A stretch of DNA of 64,000 nucleotides, from contig JADJLX010000005.1 of NCBI GenBank assembly GCA_016709865.1, positions 496,001-560,000 of the forward strand, read 5' to 3'. Positions 36,056-44,299 of this stretch are shown here, one piece after another. The notes under the pieces are model-generated. The model searched no databases. It was given only the letters and a program-made list of their open reading frames with translations, and was not told the DNA's origin. Within the stretch, counting starts at the first letter, position 1; the number at the start of each line of letters is the position of its first letter. A program made the translations under genes and the position numbers. This DNA is from Bacteroidales bacterium. GTDB taxonomy: Bacteria; Bacteroidota; Bacteroidia; Bacteroidales; VadinHA17.

Positions 36056-37489
36056 TTATTTAGTTGTTGATTCATTAGCAAACGGAAAAACTTCAGACGG
36101 TTTATGTGCCTGTTTCATAAGTTCTTCCAGTTTTTTTACTATTTCAGGATTAGCTTCTGCGACATTATTGGTTTCACCCATATCTTTTGAAAGATCATAA
36201 AGCTCAGTTACAGTTTTATCGGGTTTGTCAATATTAAGTTTTACCGCTTTCCAGTTGCCCATTCTGATTGCTGTTTTTCCGCCCTGCTCATGAAATTCCC
36301 AGTACAGATATTCATGCTGTTTCTGTTTTTTACCCAGAAGCTCTGGAAGAAATGAAATGCCATCCACTTCAGCCTTGACCTCTGCCCCGGTTATCTCAGC
36401 AAAAGTCGGGAGGATATCCCAGAAAGCAGAGATATGATCGCTTTTTGAGCCTTCCTTAACTTTTCCGGGCCATTTCACGAGCATTGCAGTTCTTATGCCA
36501 CCTTCATACATGTCACGCTTATATCCCCTCAGTTCGCCATTGCTGTTGAAATAGTCAGGGTCTGCTCCTGCTTCAAGGTGCGGACCATTGTCAGATGCAA
36601 AAACCACAATTGTGTTCTTTTCAATTCCAAGTTCGGTAAGTTTTGCCATCAGCTCGCCAACATAATCATCTAACTGAGCAATCATTGCAGCAAAAGCAGC
36701 ATGGCCCTCAGGTTGTGATCCATATGGACCTTTTCTGAAAGTTGGTCCGTCGTCTACTCCTTTGAATGATTTTTCAGGAAGGAATTTTCCTCGGAACCTG
36801 TTCATATATTCTTCTTTTGCAAATAGTTCTGCATGCGGAATTGTTGTCGGATAAAAGAGAAAGAATGGTTTTCCTTTGTTTGTTTCAATGAAGTTAAGAG
36901 CGGCTTTATGTATCAGATCAGCACTATAAGCACCTGTTTTGCTGCTATCGTTTTCCGGAAGCAGAATCTTTTCATGATTATGCCAGAGATGATCAGGGTA
37001 ATAATTATGAGCCAGACTCTGGCAGTTATAGCCATAGAACTCATTAATTCCCTGTAAATTAGGATCTCCATCTGATTCGATGAAACCAAGTCCCCATTTC
37101 CCGAAAGCACCTGTAGTATATCCTTTCGACTGCAGCATTTTTCCCAGAGTGAATGTGTTTGCCGGTAAAGGCCAGTTACCTTCGGGCTCCCATCCTTTAT
37201 TTCCGCGGATTGGAGTATGTCCGGTATGTAAGCCGGTCATGAGGCTTGATCGTGAAGGTGCTGAAACAGTGCAGCCTGTATAGTGCTGGGTAAAAAGCAT
37301 GCCCTGTGAAGCTATCCTGTCGATATTAGGTGTTGAAAAGTTCTTCTGACCGTAGCAGCTCAGGTCACCATAACCAAGGTCATCGGCAAGGATATAGACT
37401 ATATTAGGTAATTGTTCATTCTTTGGTGCATTGCTGCATGATATCAATGCATAGGAAGCGCATAGTGCCAGTGGAAATTTCCTTTTCAT
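36056..37489 (-). CDS. Ser-type sulfatase F (lipoprotein)
   Basis: Sulfatase of 477 residues with a lipoprotein signal (MKRKFPLALCASYALISCSN, lipobox LISC at Cys18), so probably anchored to a membrane rather than freely periplasmic. First metal motif YILADDLGYGDLSCYG, formylglycine site Ser76 in TGCTVSAPSRSSLMTG, second metal motif FASDNGPHLEAGAD. The GLHTGHTPIRGN motif and WGLGFIESDGDP region match the S1_20-like branch, from memory. It is the first gene of the minus-strand sulfatase run and has a 10-bp dyad just upstream of its start. Confidence 0.92.
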   Translation of the reverse strand: MKRKFPLALCASYALISCSNAPKNEQLPNIVYILADDLGYGDLSCYGQKNFSTPNIDRIASQGMLFTQHYTGCTVSAPSRSSLMTGLHTGHTPIRGNKGWEPEGNWPLPANTFTLGKMLQSKGYTTGAFGKWGLGFIESDGDPNLQGINEFYGYNCQSLAHNYYPDHLWHNHEKILLPENDSSKTGAYSADLIHKAALNFIETNKGKPFFLFYPTTIPHAELFAKEEYMNRFRGKFLPEKSFKGVDDGPTFRKGPYGSQPEGHAAFAAMIAQLDDYVGELMAKLTELGIEKNTIVVFASDNGPHLEAGADPDYFNSNGELRGYKRDMYEGGIRTAMLVKWPGKVKEGSKSDHISAFWDILPTFAEITGAEVKAEVDGISFLPELLGKKQKQHEYLYWEFHEQGGKTAIRMGNWKAVKLNIDKPDKTVTELYDLSKDMGETNNVAEANPEIVKKLEELMKQAHKPSEVFPFANESTTK

Positions 37490-37505
37490 ATTATAATTTT
37501 TATTA

Positions 37506-37532
37506 AGAATGAATAAGGATAATATTCATTCT
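37506..37532. promoter_or_regulatory. Perfect 10-bp dyad upstream of the sulfatase run
   Basis: AGAATGAATA and its inverted copy TATTCATTCT are separated by 7 bases (37516-37522). It lies 16 bases upstream of the sulfatase F ATG. It could be an operator or a leader hairpin controlling the first gene of the sulfatase run. No repressor gene is next to it. Confidence 0.45.
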
Positions 37533-37584
37533 GATATCTAAAATTATAATTTAAAATCGGAAAATCAACTAAAAGTTAAATCCA

Positions 37585-37724
37585 TTAACCACAAAGGGCA
37601 CAAAGGATATTCGCAAAGGGCACAAAGGATTTAATCATACGTATGAAAATGGGCGCAATGGACAATAATTCATTGTTTTAGCTTTGAGTCCTTTGTGTGT
37701 ACTTTGTGTCCTTTGTGGTAAAAA
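37585..37724. repeat. Inverted array of CACAAAGG words
   Basis: Left arm (37585-37632): TTAACCACAAAGGGCACAAA, then GCAAAGGGCACAAAGG. Right arm (37682-37724) contains TCCTTTGTGTGTACTTTGTG and TCCTTTGTGGT, the inverse words. It fills the gap between asnB and sulfatase F. Confidence 0.8.
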
Positions 37725-37730
37725 GGATGT

Positions 37731-39398
37731 CTATTTATACGAATCATTATGCACACTTTTCACTGCCCTGCCTGACGGATCGTTCAGGTTTCTGAATGAC
37801 GAATCCCAGGCCAGTGCTTCAGGAGTGCTGCATGCTACAGATGGCACTGATGGTACACATGAAGCGGCTGAATCAGACGGAAAGTGCTCTGTAAAAATGG
37901 TTCTGTACAGGTACTCTTCCTTTGTAGGAGGAGGATTGATCGGGAAACGGTATTTGGCGTTTGCTAACTGTTCATCAGATATTTCTTTGGAAGCCAACGC
38001 TTTAAGAGTATCGATCCAGCTGTAGCCTACTCCATCGGAGAATTGCTCTTTCTGTCTCCATGCAACACTTGCAGGCAGGTAGTCCTCGAAAGCTTTTCTC
38101 AGTACCCACTTTTCCATTTTATCTTTTACTATCATTTTATCCTTAGGATTAAGGCGCATTGCGACATCCATAAACTCCTTATCCAGAAACGGTACACGTC
38201 CTTCAACACCCCACGCTGCAAGAGATTTGTTAGCACGCAGGCAGTCATAGAGATGCAGTTTGCTGATTTTTCTCACTGTCTCTTCATGGAATGATTTTGC
38301 ATCCGGGGCTTTATGGAAATAAAGATATCCGCCGAATATTTCATCAGCTCCTTCACCTGAAAGAACCATCTTCACTCCCATTGACTTGATTACCCGGGCC
38401 AAAAGATACATTGGTGTTGATGCACGTATAGTAGTAACATCGTATGTTTCAATATGATAAATAACATCACGAATGGCATCAAGACCCTCCTGAACTGTGA
38501 AGTTTATTTCATGATGAATTGTTCCGATATGAGTAGCCACCTTTCTTGCAGCAGCCAGATCGGGGGAACCCTCAAGGCCAACAGCAAAAGAGTGCAGCTG
38601 CGGCCACCATGCTTCGCTTTTATCCTGGGTCTCTATCCTTTTTGGAGCGAATTTTTTAGCTATTGCCGAAACAACAGAAGAATCGAGTCCGCCTGAAAGA
38701 AGAACCCCGTATGGAACATCCGACATAAGCTGGCGGTGAACTGCAGCCTCGAGTGCAACTTTCAGATCCTCTATGCTCGTTTCATTGTTTTCAACAGCGG
38801 AATACTCCATCCAGTCGCGCTTATACCATTTGGTCATCACACCGTCTTTACTATAGAGATAATGACCCGGAAGGAATTCCTGAATTTTATTGCAGACTCC
38901 TTCCAGAGCTTTCAGTTCTGAGGCAACATAGAAATTTCCGAATGAATCCCAGCCTATATATAAAGGTATGATCCCAATATGATCCCTTGCAATAAAGTAG
39001 CAGTCCTTCTCCTTGTCATACAGCGCAAAAGCGAATATACCGCTAAGATCTTCAATAAAGGCTGGTCCCTTTTCCCTGTATAGAGGAAGGATCACCTCAC
39101 AATCAGAATGAGTTAAAAATTCATATGAGCCTTCGTATCTTTTACGGATCTCCTGGTGATTGTAAATCTCTCCGTTTACAGCAAGAATCAGATTCCCGTC
39201 CTTGCTGTACAATGGCTGTTTTCCCGATTGAGGATCTACAATTGAAAGCCTTTCATGAGCGAGTATAGCTTTTTCACAGTAAAATATTCCTGACCAGTCA
39301 GGACCACGGTGCCTGACTTTTTTTGACATCTTAAGGACTGTAGCCCTAAGTTCCATATAGTTGACTTTCAGATCGAATACTCCAACAATTCCGCACAT
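37731..39398 (-). CDS. asnB: Asparagine synthase (glutamine-hydrolysing) AsnB
   Basis: Makes asparagine from aspartate, glutamine and ATP in the cytoplasm. The 555 residues start MCGIVGVFDLK, so Cys2 is the glutaminase nucleophile after Met removal. The N-terminal class II amidotransferase domain (to about residue 205) has SIVDPQSGKQPLYS and NGEIYNH. The synthetase domain has the PP-loop LLSGGLDSSVVSA near residue 235 and SGEGADEIFGGYLYF. The C-terminal AWDSSFRNLNDPSGRAV matches Bacteroidota homologues. It has its own promoter at 39452-39481 and is separated from the sulfatase run by an inverted array. Confidence 0.95.
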   Translation of the reverse strand: MCGIVGVFDLKVNYMELRATVLKMSKKVRHRGPDWSGIFYCEKAILAHERLSIVDPQSGKQPLYSKDGNLILAVNGEIYNHQEIRKRYEGSYEFLTHSDCEVILPLYREKGPAFIEDLSGIFAFALYDKEKDCYFIARDHIGIIPLYIGWDSFGNFYVASELKALEGVCNKIQEFLPGHYLYSKDGVMTKWYKRDWMEYSAVENNETSIEDLKVALEAAVHRQLMSDVPYGVLLSGGLDSSVVSAIAKKFAPKRIETQDKSEAWWPQLHSFAVGLEGSPDLAAARKVATHIGTIHHEINFTVQEGLDAIRDVIYHIETYDVTTIRASTPMYLLARVIKSMGVKMVLSGEGADEIFGGYLYFHKAPDAKSFHEETVRKISKLHLYDCLRANKSLAAWGVEGRVPFLDKEFMDVAMRLNPKDKMIVKDKMEKWVLRKAFEDYLPASVAWRQKEQFSDGVGYSWIDTLKALASKEISDEQLANAKYRFPINPPPTKEEYLYRTIFTEHFPSDSAASCVPSVPSVACSTPEALAWDSSFRNLNDPSGRAVKSVHNDSYK

Positions 39399-39751
39399 AT
39401 CTTTCTACTGTTTAAAGCTTGATTAAGTAATCCATTTTTAAATTCAGGTTACAAATCTAATGATATTTTGTTAATCACAAATCATTTTGAAATTAAAAAC
39501 ACTATAAAATAGAAATAATATAAGTAAATATATAAATAAACTGAATAAAAGCTATGTATTAAGATGATTTGATAAATATTATTAATATGACAAAAATCAT
39601 GTTTTGGATTCATGTCATGGTTAAAAGTTTAAGACAAAATGATGTTAAAAATTCTTAAAAACCATTCTAAATAGTAGCAATATATCACCCATTAAACTGT
39701 TATCTACTTGGATTTTTTAACTTGCGCCTTATAATTGAATTATACTTTTTA
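39399..39751. other. AT-rich intergenic region before the propeller/electron-transfer locus
   Basis: About 350 bases, strongly AT-rich, between asnB and the divergent eight-gene locus. It contains the asnB promoter. The plus-strand side (39490-39751) has no clear TAnnTTTG box, no repeat arm and no conserved open frame. A reading frame runs upstream of the first propeller gene to a TTG at 39722, but ATG at 39752 is preferred. Confidence 0.5.
39452..39481 (-). promoter_or_regulatory. asnB promoter
   Basis: TAGATTTG (complement of 39452-39459) fits the -7 box and TTTG (complement of 39478-39481) the -33 box, with 18 bases between. This is the best promoter match in the window and gives a leader of about 48 bases. 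Confidence 0.6.
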
Positions 39752-41212
39752 ATGTCAGCAGAATCTAAATATAAAACTATAGTAATCGGAGTAGTAATTT
39801 CGGTGTTTGTATTGTCCCTTGCGTTGTGGCTCTCGGGCAGTTATTCTCATGCTGAGATCATTAACAGGGTCCCGGGAATGGATAACAGGCCGCCAATGGT
39901 AATCAGAACTGATTCTGTGGTAATTGGCGAGTTCTTCGATACAATTGCTGAACCTGATGAGATTCTGCCGGGCAGCTGGCCAAGATTCAGAGGCGCTGAT
40001 TTTGATAATATCAGTAAAGATCCGACACCGCTTGCTGAAACCTGGGATACCACCGGCCCTCCGATCGTCTGGAAAGCAACCCTCGGTGAAGGATATGCCG
40101 GACCGGTTGTCCATAACGGCAGGGTGTATATTCTTGATTATAACGAACGGCGTAAAGCAGATGTCCTGAAGTGTTATTCACTTGCTTCAGGAAAGGAACT
40201 GTGGCGTCGCTGGTACTATGTCGAACTTAAAAGAAACCATGGGTATTCCAGGACAATTCCGGCTGTAACAGATAAGTATGTTGTAACAATCGGACCGAGA
40301 TCTCATGTTATGTGTACCGATCCGATAAACGGCAATCTGCTGTGGTCGATAGATCTCGAGAGAGAATATGGTATTCCGGGACGGGAAACAGGAAGAATAA
40401 CTCCTGACTTCTTCTCAGGACAGTGTCCATTGATCGATAATGACGTGGCAATAATTGCTCCGGGTGTTAAAGCGCTTATGATAGGTGTTGATTGTGCAAC
40501 AGGAAAAGTACTCTGGAAGACTCCCAATCCTGATTCTTTAAGAATGTCGCATGGCTCAATTATGCCAATGACAATTCATGGCAGGAAGATGTATGTTTAT
40601 AATGCTGTTGGCGGTGTTTGTGGCGTGTCTGCGGAACCTGAAGACGCCGGCAGACTGCTTTGGTCAAATACAGAGTGGAGCCCTGCAACAACTGCTGCCT
40701 CACCCCTGCTTCTCGGAAACAATGAGATAGCTGTATTCGGAAGCTACGGTGCTGGCGCCGCGAGAATAGCAATTAATTTTGATGGAAGTAAATTCACTAC
40801 TACAGTAAAAGAGCAGCATAAGGGAACAGAAGGAATTGCCAGTGACCAGCAGACTCCGATTATTATAGGAGATTATATCTGGAGCGTAATGCCGGAAAAT
40901 GCTGGCCCGCTAAAAAAGCAGCTTGTATGTTTTCATAAATCCGATCTTCGTAAACCTGTATGGTCGAGCGGAAAAGACACCAGATACGGTCGCGGATTAG
41001 GTCCCTATATAGTAAGCGGAAATAAAATGTACCTGCTTGATGATGATTGTAATTTATTTCTTTTTGAAGTTCAGGAAAAGAGTGTAAAGCTGTTGGCTAG
41101 TCATAAGATCATGGATGGAATCGAAGCATGGGGACCGATGGCAATTGCCGGTAAATACCTCATAATGAGGGATGCTAGAAATTTACTATGTTTAAATATT
41201 GGTAAAGACTAA
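39752..41212 (+). CDS. Membrane-anchored PQQ-type beta-propeller protein 1
   Basis: A 486-residue protein with one N-terminal membrane helix (about residues 9-30, TIVIGVVISVFVLSLALWLS) and an extracytoplasmic beta-propeller of the PQQ/quinoprotein repeat type. Repeat blades show as GKELWRRW, GNLLWSIDL and GKVLWKTPNP, each ending in W-x-x. The domain opens with SWPRFRGADFDNIS; the FRG motif recurs in both other propellers of this locus. No CxxCH haem motif or quinoprotein-dehydrogenase catalytic set is visible, so it is more likely a binding or scaffold propeller than an alcohol dehydrogenase. The start at 39752 replaces a TTG-led frame. Next gene follows after 3 bases. Confidence 0.82.
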   Translation: MSAESKYKTIVIGVVISVFVLSLALWLSGSYSHAEIINRVPGMDNRPPMVIRTDSVVIGEFFDTIAEPDEILPGSWPRFRGADFDNISKDPTPLAETWDTTGPPIVWKATLGEGYAGPVVHNGRVYILDYNERRKADVLKCYSLASGKELWRRWYYVELKRNHGYSRTIPAVTDKYVVTIGPRSHVMCTDPINGNLLWSIDLEREYGIPGRETGRITPDFFSGQCPLIDNDVAIIAPGVKALMIGVDCATGKVLWKTPNPDSLRMSHGSIMPMTIHGRKMYVYNAVGGVCGVSAEPEDAGRLLWSNTEWSPATTAASPLLLGNNEIAVFGSYGAGAARIAINFDGSKFTTTVKEQHKGTEGIASDQQTPIIIGDYIWSVMPENAGPLKKQLVCFHKSDLRKPVWSSGKDTRYGRGLGPYIVSGNKMYLLDDDCNLFLFEVQEKSVKLLASHKIMDGIEAWGPMAIAGKYLIMRDARNLLCLNIGKD

Positions 41213-41215
41213 AAG

Positions 41216-42151
41216 ATGAATAAGAAATTTGCTGCTATATTTTCGGTGCTGATTATACTGGTATTTATCGGCTACATGGTCTTTGATACTTCAAAATCAG
41301 AAGGTCCGGATACTTCTTCAACCACAATTGAAAATGCGATTTATCCTGATGGAAACTGGAAGATTGAAGATGAGTTCAGCGTTAAGGAAGGATCGCTTAA
41401 GGCTGTTACTGCATCACGCTCAGGAAATATCTATCTCGGAGGTGATTCCTTTGTATCATGCTATGATTCGAAATTAAATCAGTTATGGACCCTCAAAGCA
41501 CCTGCACCGGTTACTTCACTGGGATATTTCGGGGATACTATATATGCTTCAACAATGGATATGGTGCTTGTTATCAACTCCGAAGGAAAGTTGCTGAATG
41601 AATGGGGCCCTTTTGAGAGTAACAGTATAATCACTTCTATTTCAGCTAATAAATCGAATGTTGTTTTTGCTGATGCAGCAAATAAGACTTTATTTATCCT
41701 TGATAAAGGCGGTGAGGTTAAGAAAATGGTTGGCAGAAATGACGGACAGTTCATTGTACCAAGTCCATATTTTGATGTTGCACTCGATTCCGCTGGATTT
41801 ATCTATGTTGCAAACACTGGTCACAGAAGGATTGAAACCAGAGGCAATGATGGAGTTACAATCAGTTACTTCGGGGAAGCGGGAACAGCTCCTGATGCTT
41901 TCTGCGGATGCTGCAATCCTGCACATTTCATCAAAACAAAAACAGGCTATATTACAGCAGAAAAAGGAATTAACAGGATTAAAATATTGGGTGAATCTGG
42001 GGAGTTTATTGAATTCGTTTCTTCAAAAAATGATTTCACACCCTCGGTCCCGCTTGATATCGCATCAGTTGACGGTAATACAATTTATGCAGCAAATCCT
42101 TTTGATTCAAAACTTTATATATTTAAAAGAAAAGGCCCCCCTGCCCCCTAA
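41216..42151 (+). CDS. Membrane-anchored NHL/SMP30-like propeller with CGCC motif
   Basis: A 311-residue protein with an N-terminal membrane helix (residues 5-24, FAAIFSVLIILVFIGYMVF) and NHL-like repeats (LDSAGFIYVANTGHRRIE; ASVDGNTIYAAN). A cysteine cluster, FCGCCNPAHF near residue 225, lies on one loop; it may bind a metal or an iron-sulfur cofactor or form a disulfide, none of which is shown. The final residues KGPPAP and the stop codon are encoded by the GC-rich repeat at 42135, so the original 3' end was probably altered by the repeat. It is flanked by propeller 1 and a Cys-rich small protein. Confidence 0.75.
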   Translation: MNKKFAAIFSVLIILVFIGYMVFDTSKSEGPDTSSTTIENAIYPDGNWKIEDEFSVKEGSLKAVTASRSGNIYLGGDSFVSCYDSKLNQLWTLKAPAPVTSLGYFGDTIYASTMDMVLVINSEGKLLNEWGPFESNSIITSISANKSNVVFADAANKTLFILDKGGEVKKMVGRNDGQFIVPSPYFDVALDSAGFIYVANTGHRRIETRGNDGVTISYFGEAGTAPDAFCGCCNPAHFIKTKTGYITAEKGINRIKILGESGEFIEFVSSKNDFTPSVPLDIASVDGNTIYAANPFDSKLYIFKRKGPPAP

Positions 42152-42202
42152 AGGGGGGGTAATCATGCTTTGGATTGAAGCCCCCTTTAGGGGGTTGGGG
42201 GC
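42135..42202. repeat. Paired GC-rich palindromic arms overlapping a gene end
   Basis: Left arm 42135-42159 and inverted right arm 42180-42202 (core CCCCCTTTAGGGGG) are separated by 20 bases. The stop codon TAA of the NHL-like gene (42149-42151) is the centre of the left palindrome. Its position inside an otherwise continuous operon makes a full terminator unlikely; it may stabilise or attenuate the transcript. Confidence 0.85.
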
Positions 42203-42251
42203 AAAAACTGGCAATGAGAACGCAGATTAGAACATTAAATATCAATTGTTT

Positions 42252-42416
42252 ATGAATCGAATCGATTTCTTTAAAAAGATCATGAGGTACGGACTATTGG
42301 CCCTGCTAACACTTATAGTATTTGCACTGGGCAATAAAATTGTTACCGGAAAAGATTGTTCAGCATGTCCCGGCAAGGGAGTGTGCAGTGGTGAAACAGA
42401 CTGTAATAAGTATTGA
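42252..42416 (+). CDS. Small Cys-rich membrane protein (54 aa)
   Basis: Read directly from the sequence; too short for routine calling. It has a positively charged start (MNRIDFFKKIMRYG), one membrane helix (LLALLTLIVFALG, about residues 15-27) and a C-terminal tail with four cysteines: KDCSACPGKGVCSGETDCNK (Cys36, Cys39, Cys45, Cys51). With the N-in topology suggested by the charges, the tail would face the periplasm. Cysteine spacing suits metal or iron-sulfur binding or disulfides. It sits between the NHL-like gene and the Tat ferredoxin, whose start is 11 bases downstream, so it is probably a subunit or assembly factor. No family was recognised. Confidence 0.7.
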   Translation: MNRIDFFKKIMRYGLLALLTLIVFALGNKIVTGKDCSACPGKGVCSGETDCNKY

Positions 42417-42427
42417 TAACCAGAGCT

Positions 42428-42997
42428 ATGGCAGAAGAGAAAAACAAATATCAATCCAGAAGGGATTTCGTCAGCAAAGCAGGTAAGCTGATTATTGCTG
42501 CTCCCCTGATCATTATCCCTGTTGCTCTTGCAAAGAAGACAGAAACTACAGGATATGTCTGGCAGATCGATCCATTTAAGTGTACGACCTGCGGAAACTG
42601 CAAGACCAACTGTGTAATGACCCCCTCTGCATCAAAATGTGTGCATGCTTACCAGATGTGCGGTTATTGTGACCTGTGCGGCGGATATCAGCGTCAGGGT
42701 GTAAAAAACATCAGTACAGCTGCTGAAAATCAGCTCTGCCCCGTTGGCGCTATTGACAGGGAATTTGTTGAAGAACCCTATTTCCAGTATACAATAAATG
42801 AGGATCTGTGCGACGGTTGTGCCAAATGTGTGAAAGGATGCGGGGATTTCGGAAACGGATCACTTTATATGCAGATAAAACACGATATATGTGTGAATTG
42901 CAACGATTGCTCAATTGCCCGAACATGCCCGTCTAATGCGATAAGCAGGGTGCCGGAAGGGTTTTCGTATATAGAGAAAGACAAAAGAAAAAAGTAA
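42428..42997 (+). CDS. Tat-exported multi-cluster ferredoxin-like protein
   Basis: A 189-residue iron-sulfur protein. The N-terminus has a twin-arginine signal, SRRDFVSKAGKLIIAAPLII, so it should be folded with its clusters and exported or membrane-tethered. It contains several Cys groups: CTTCGNCKTNC near residue 53, CGYCDLC near 78, CPVGAI near 103, CDGCAKCVKGC near 123 and CVNCNDCSIARTCP near 148, enough for three to four [4Fe-4S] clusters as in the HybA/DmsB/NapG-type subunits. ATG at 42428 is used; a TTG at 42413 also precedes it in frame. The C-terminus KDKRKK and the stop are inside a heptad array. It probably passes electrons to or from the NapH-like subunit. Confidence 0.85.
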   Translation: MAEEKNKYQSRRDFVSKAGKLIIAAPLIIIPVALAKKTETTGYVWQIDPFKCTTCGNCKTNCVMTPSASKCVHAYQMCGYCDLCGGYQRQGVKNISTAAENQLCPVGAIDREFVEEPYFQYTINEDLCDGCAKCVKGCGDFGNGSLYMQIKHDICVNCNDCSIARTCPSNAISRVPEGFSYIEKDKRKK

Positions 42998-43028
42998 AGA
43001 GACAAAAGTAATTAAGCAAAAGTGAAAA
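42980..43028. repeat. Heptad array (GACAAAA/GCAAAAG words), seven units
   Basis: GACAAAA, GAAAAAA, GTAAAGA, GACAAAA, GTAATTA, AGCAAAA, GTGAAAA in an unbroken 7-base period. It codes for the last residues and stop (42995-42997) of the ferredoxin gene and the GTG start (43022) of the next gene. Confidence 0.75.
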
Positions 43029-44299
43029 AAGCTCTTCCGTATATTATATTGGTCCTGTTATTGTGCTGGCACGCAGTTATGTTTGCGCAGGACAGGTTTC
43101 CTCGACCTGAATTTGAAACAGATTATGTTTATCCTGAGCATCAGATGCCAACACAAAGGGCTCCCTTCTGGCAATACATAGATCTGGCAGTACTAATTGG
43201 TGCTCTGATTGTTACAACATGGCTTGCGCTAAAAAAGCGGTCAAGGCAGGGCTTACTGTGGATGTCGGTATTTTCATTGGCTTACTTTGGGTTCTACAGG
43301 CAGGGCTGCATTTGTTCAGTCGGATCAGTTCAGAATGTCTCCCTGGCGCTTTTCAATGATGGATATACTATTCCACTAACCGCGCTGCTGTTTTTTATAA
43401 TACCGCTTGTCTTCGCGCTTCTTTTTGGAAGGGTTTTCTGTGCCGGGGTGTGTCCGCTTGGAGCTATCCAGGAGCTGACAGGTTTTGCGCCTGTTAAACT
43501 TCCGAAGACTGTTGATGTTGTTCTTGCATCCGTTCCCTTTGTATACCTGGCGCTTGCTGTTCTTTTCTCTGCCACAAACAGCACCTTTCTGATCTGCAGG
43601 TACGATCCCTTTGTAGGGATATTCAGGCTCGATGCCCCATATACAATGATAATATTCGGTGTGCTTCTTCTGCTTGCCGGGATATTTGTAAACAGACCAT
43701 ATTGCAGATACTTATGTCCGTATGGTGTTCTGCTGAATATCTTTTCACGATTTGCAGGCAAGCATCTGACAATAACTCCGGCTGAATGTACAAATTGCAG
43801 ATTATGTGAGGCTTCATGTCCTTATGATGCAATTTTACCTTCAAATACAGAACAGGTTTCAGAAGCTCCTGAGAGATCAAGAAAGCGGTTCATCCTCTAT
43901 TTTCTTTTCATCCCGCTGTTTGCAATTGCAGGAGGGTATCTGTTTAAAAACCTGGCTCCTGCCCTTTCAGGTGTAAACAGCACTGTAAGACTTGCCAGAG
44001 AGATCAGGTTTGAAAAGGAATCAGGAATTGAAGCAGTAACAAAATCTGCTCTTGCCTTTAAAGAAGCAGGTCAGACTGAAGCTGATTTGTTCGCACAGGA
44101 AGAGTTTATCATTAACAGATTCAGAAAGGCATCACCCTGGGCGGGAATATTCCTTGGAATTGCACTTGGCATAGGTATGGTGTCTCTCTCAATAAGGCGT
44201 CGCAGAACTGAATATAAACCCGATCAGGGAAAGTGTTACAGTTGCGGAAAGTGTTTTAAATATTGTCCTATTAAAGTAAAAAGTAGTAATGAAGTTTAA
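43022..44299 (+). CDS. NapH/NosR-like membrane iron-sulfur protein
   Basis: A 425-residue polytopic electron-transfer protein. It has an N-terminal hydrophobic segment, about five further membrane helices, two cytoplasmic-type Cys motifs GRVFCAGVCPLGAIQE and NRPYCRYLCPYGVLLNIF as in NapH/MauN, a [4Fe-4S] site CTNCRLCEASCPYDAI near residue 258, and a C-terminal CYSCGKCFKYCP. An extra motif, GCICSVGSVQNV, lies near residue 98. Such proteins move electrons between cytoplasmic donors or quinol and periplasmic iron-sulfur proteins. A GTG start is used, which lies in a heptad array. Its end overlaps the next gene by 11 bases. It is the likely membrane link of the locus. Confidence 0.88.
   Translation: MKKALPYIILVLLLCWHAVMFAQDRFPRPEFETDYVYPEHQMPTQRAPFWQYIDLAVLIGALIVTTWLALKKRSRQGLLWMSVFSLAYFGFYRQGCICSVGSVQNVSLALFNDGYTIPLTALLFFIIPLVFALLFGRVFCAGVCPLGAIQELTGFAPVKLPKTVDVVLASVPFVYLALAVLFSATNSTFLICRYDPFVGIFRLDAPYTMIIFGVLLLLAGIFVNRPYCRYLCPYGVLLNIFSRFAGKHLTITPAECTNCRLCEASCPYDAILPSNTEQVSEAPERSRKRFILYFLFIPLFAIAGGYLFKNLAPALSGVNSTVRLAREIRFEKESGIEAVTKSALAFKEAGQTEADLFAQEEFIINRFRKASPWAGIFLGIALGIGMVSLSIRRRRTEYKPDQGKCYSCGKCFKYCPIKVKSSNEV

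Noticed and set aside
37731..39398. Several plus-strand open frames opposite asnB
   Set aside because: They are shadows of the coding frame with no domain, signal or start context.
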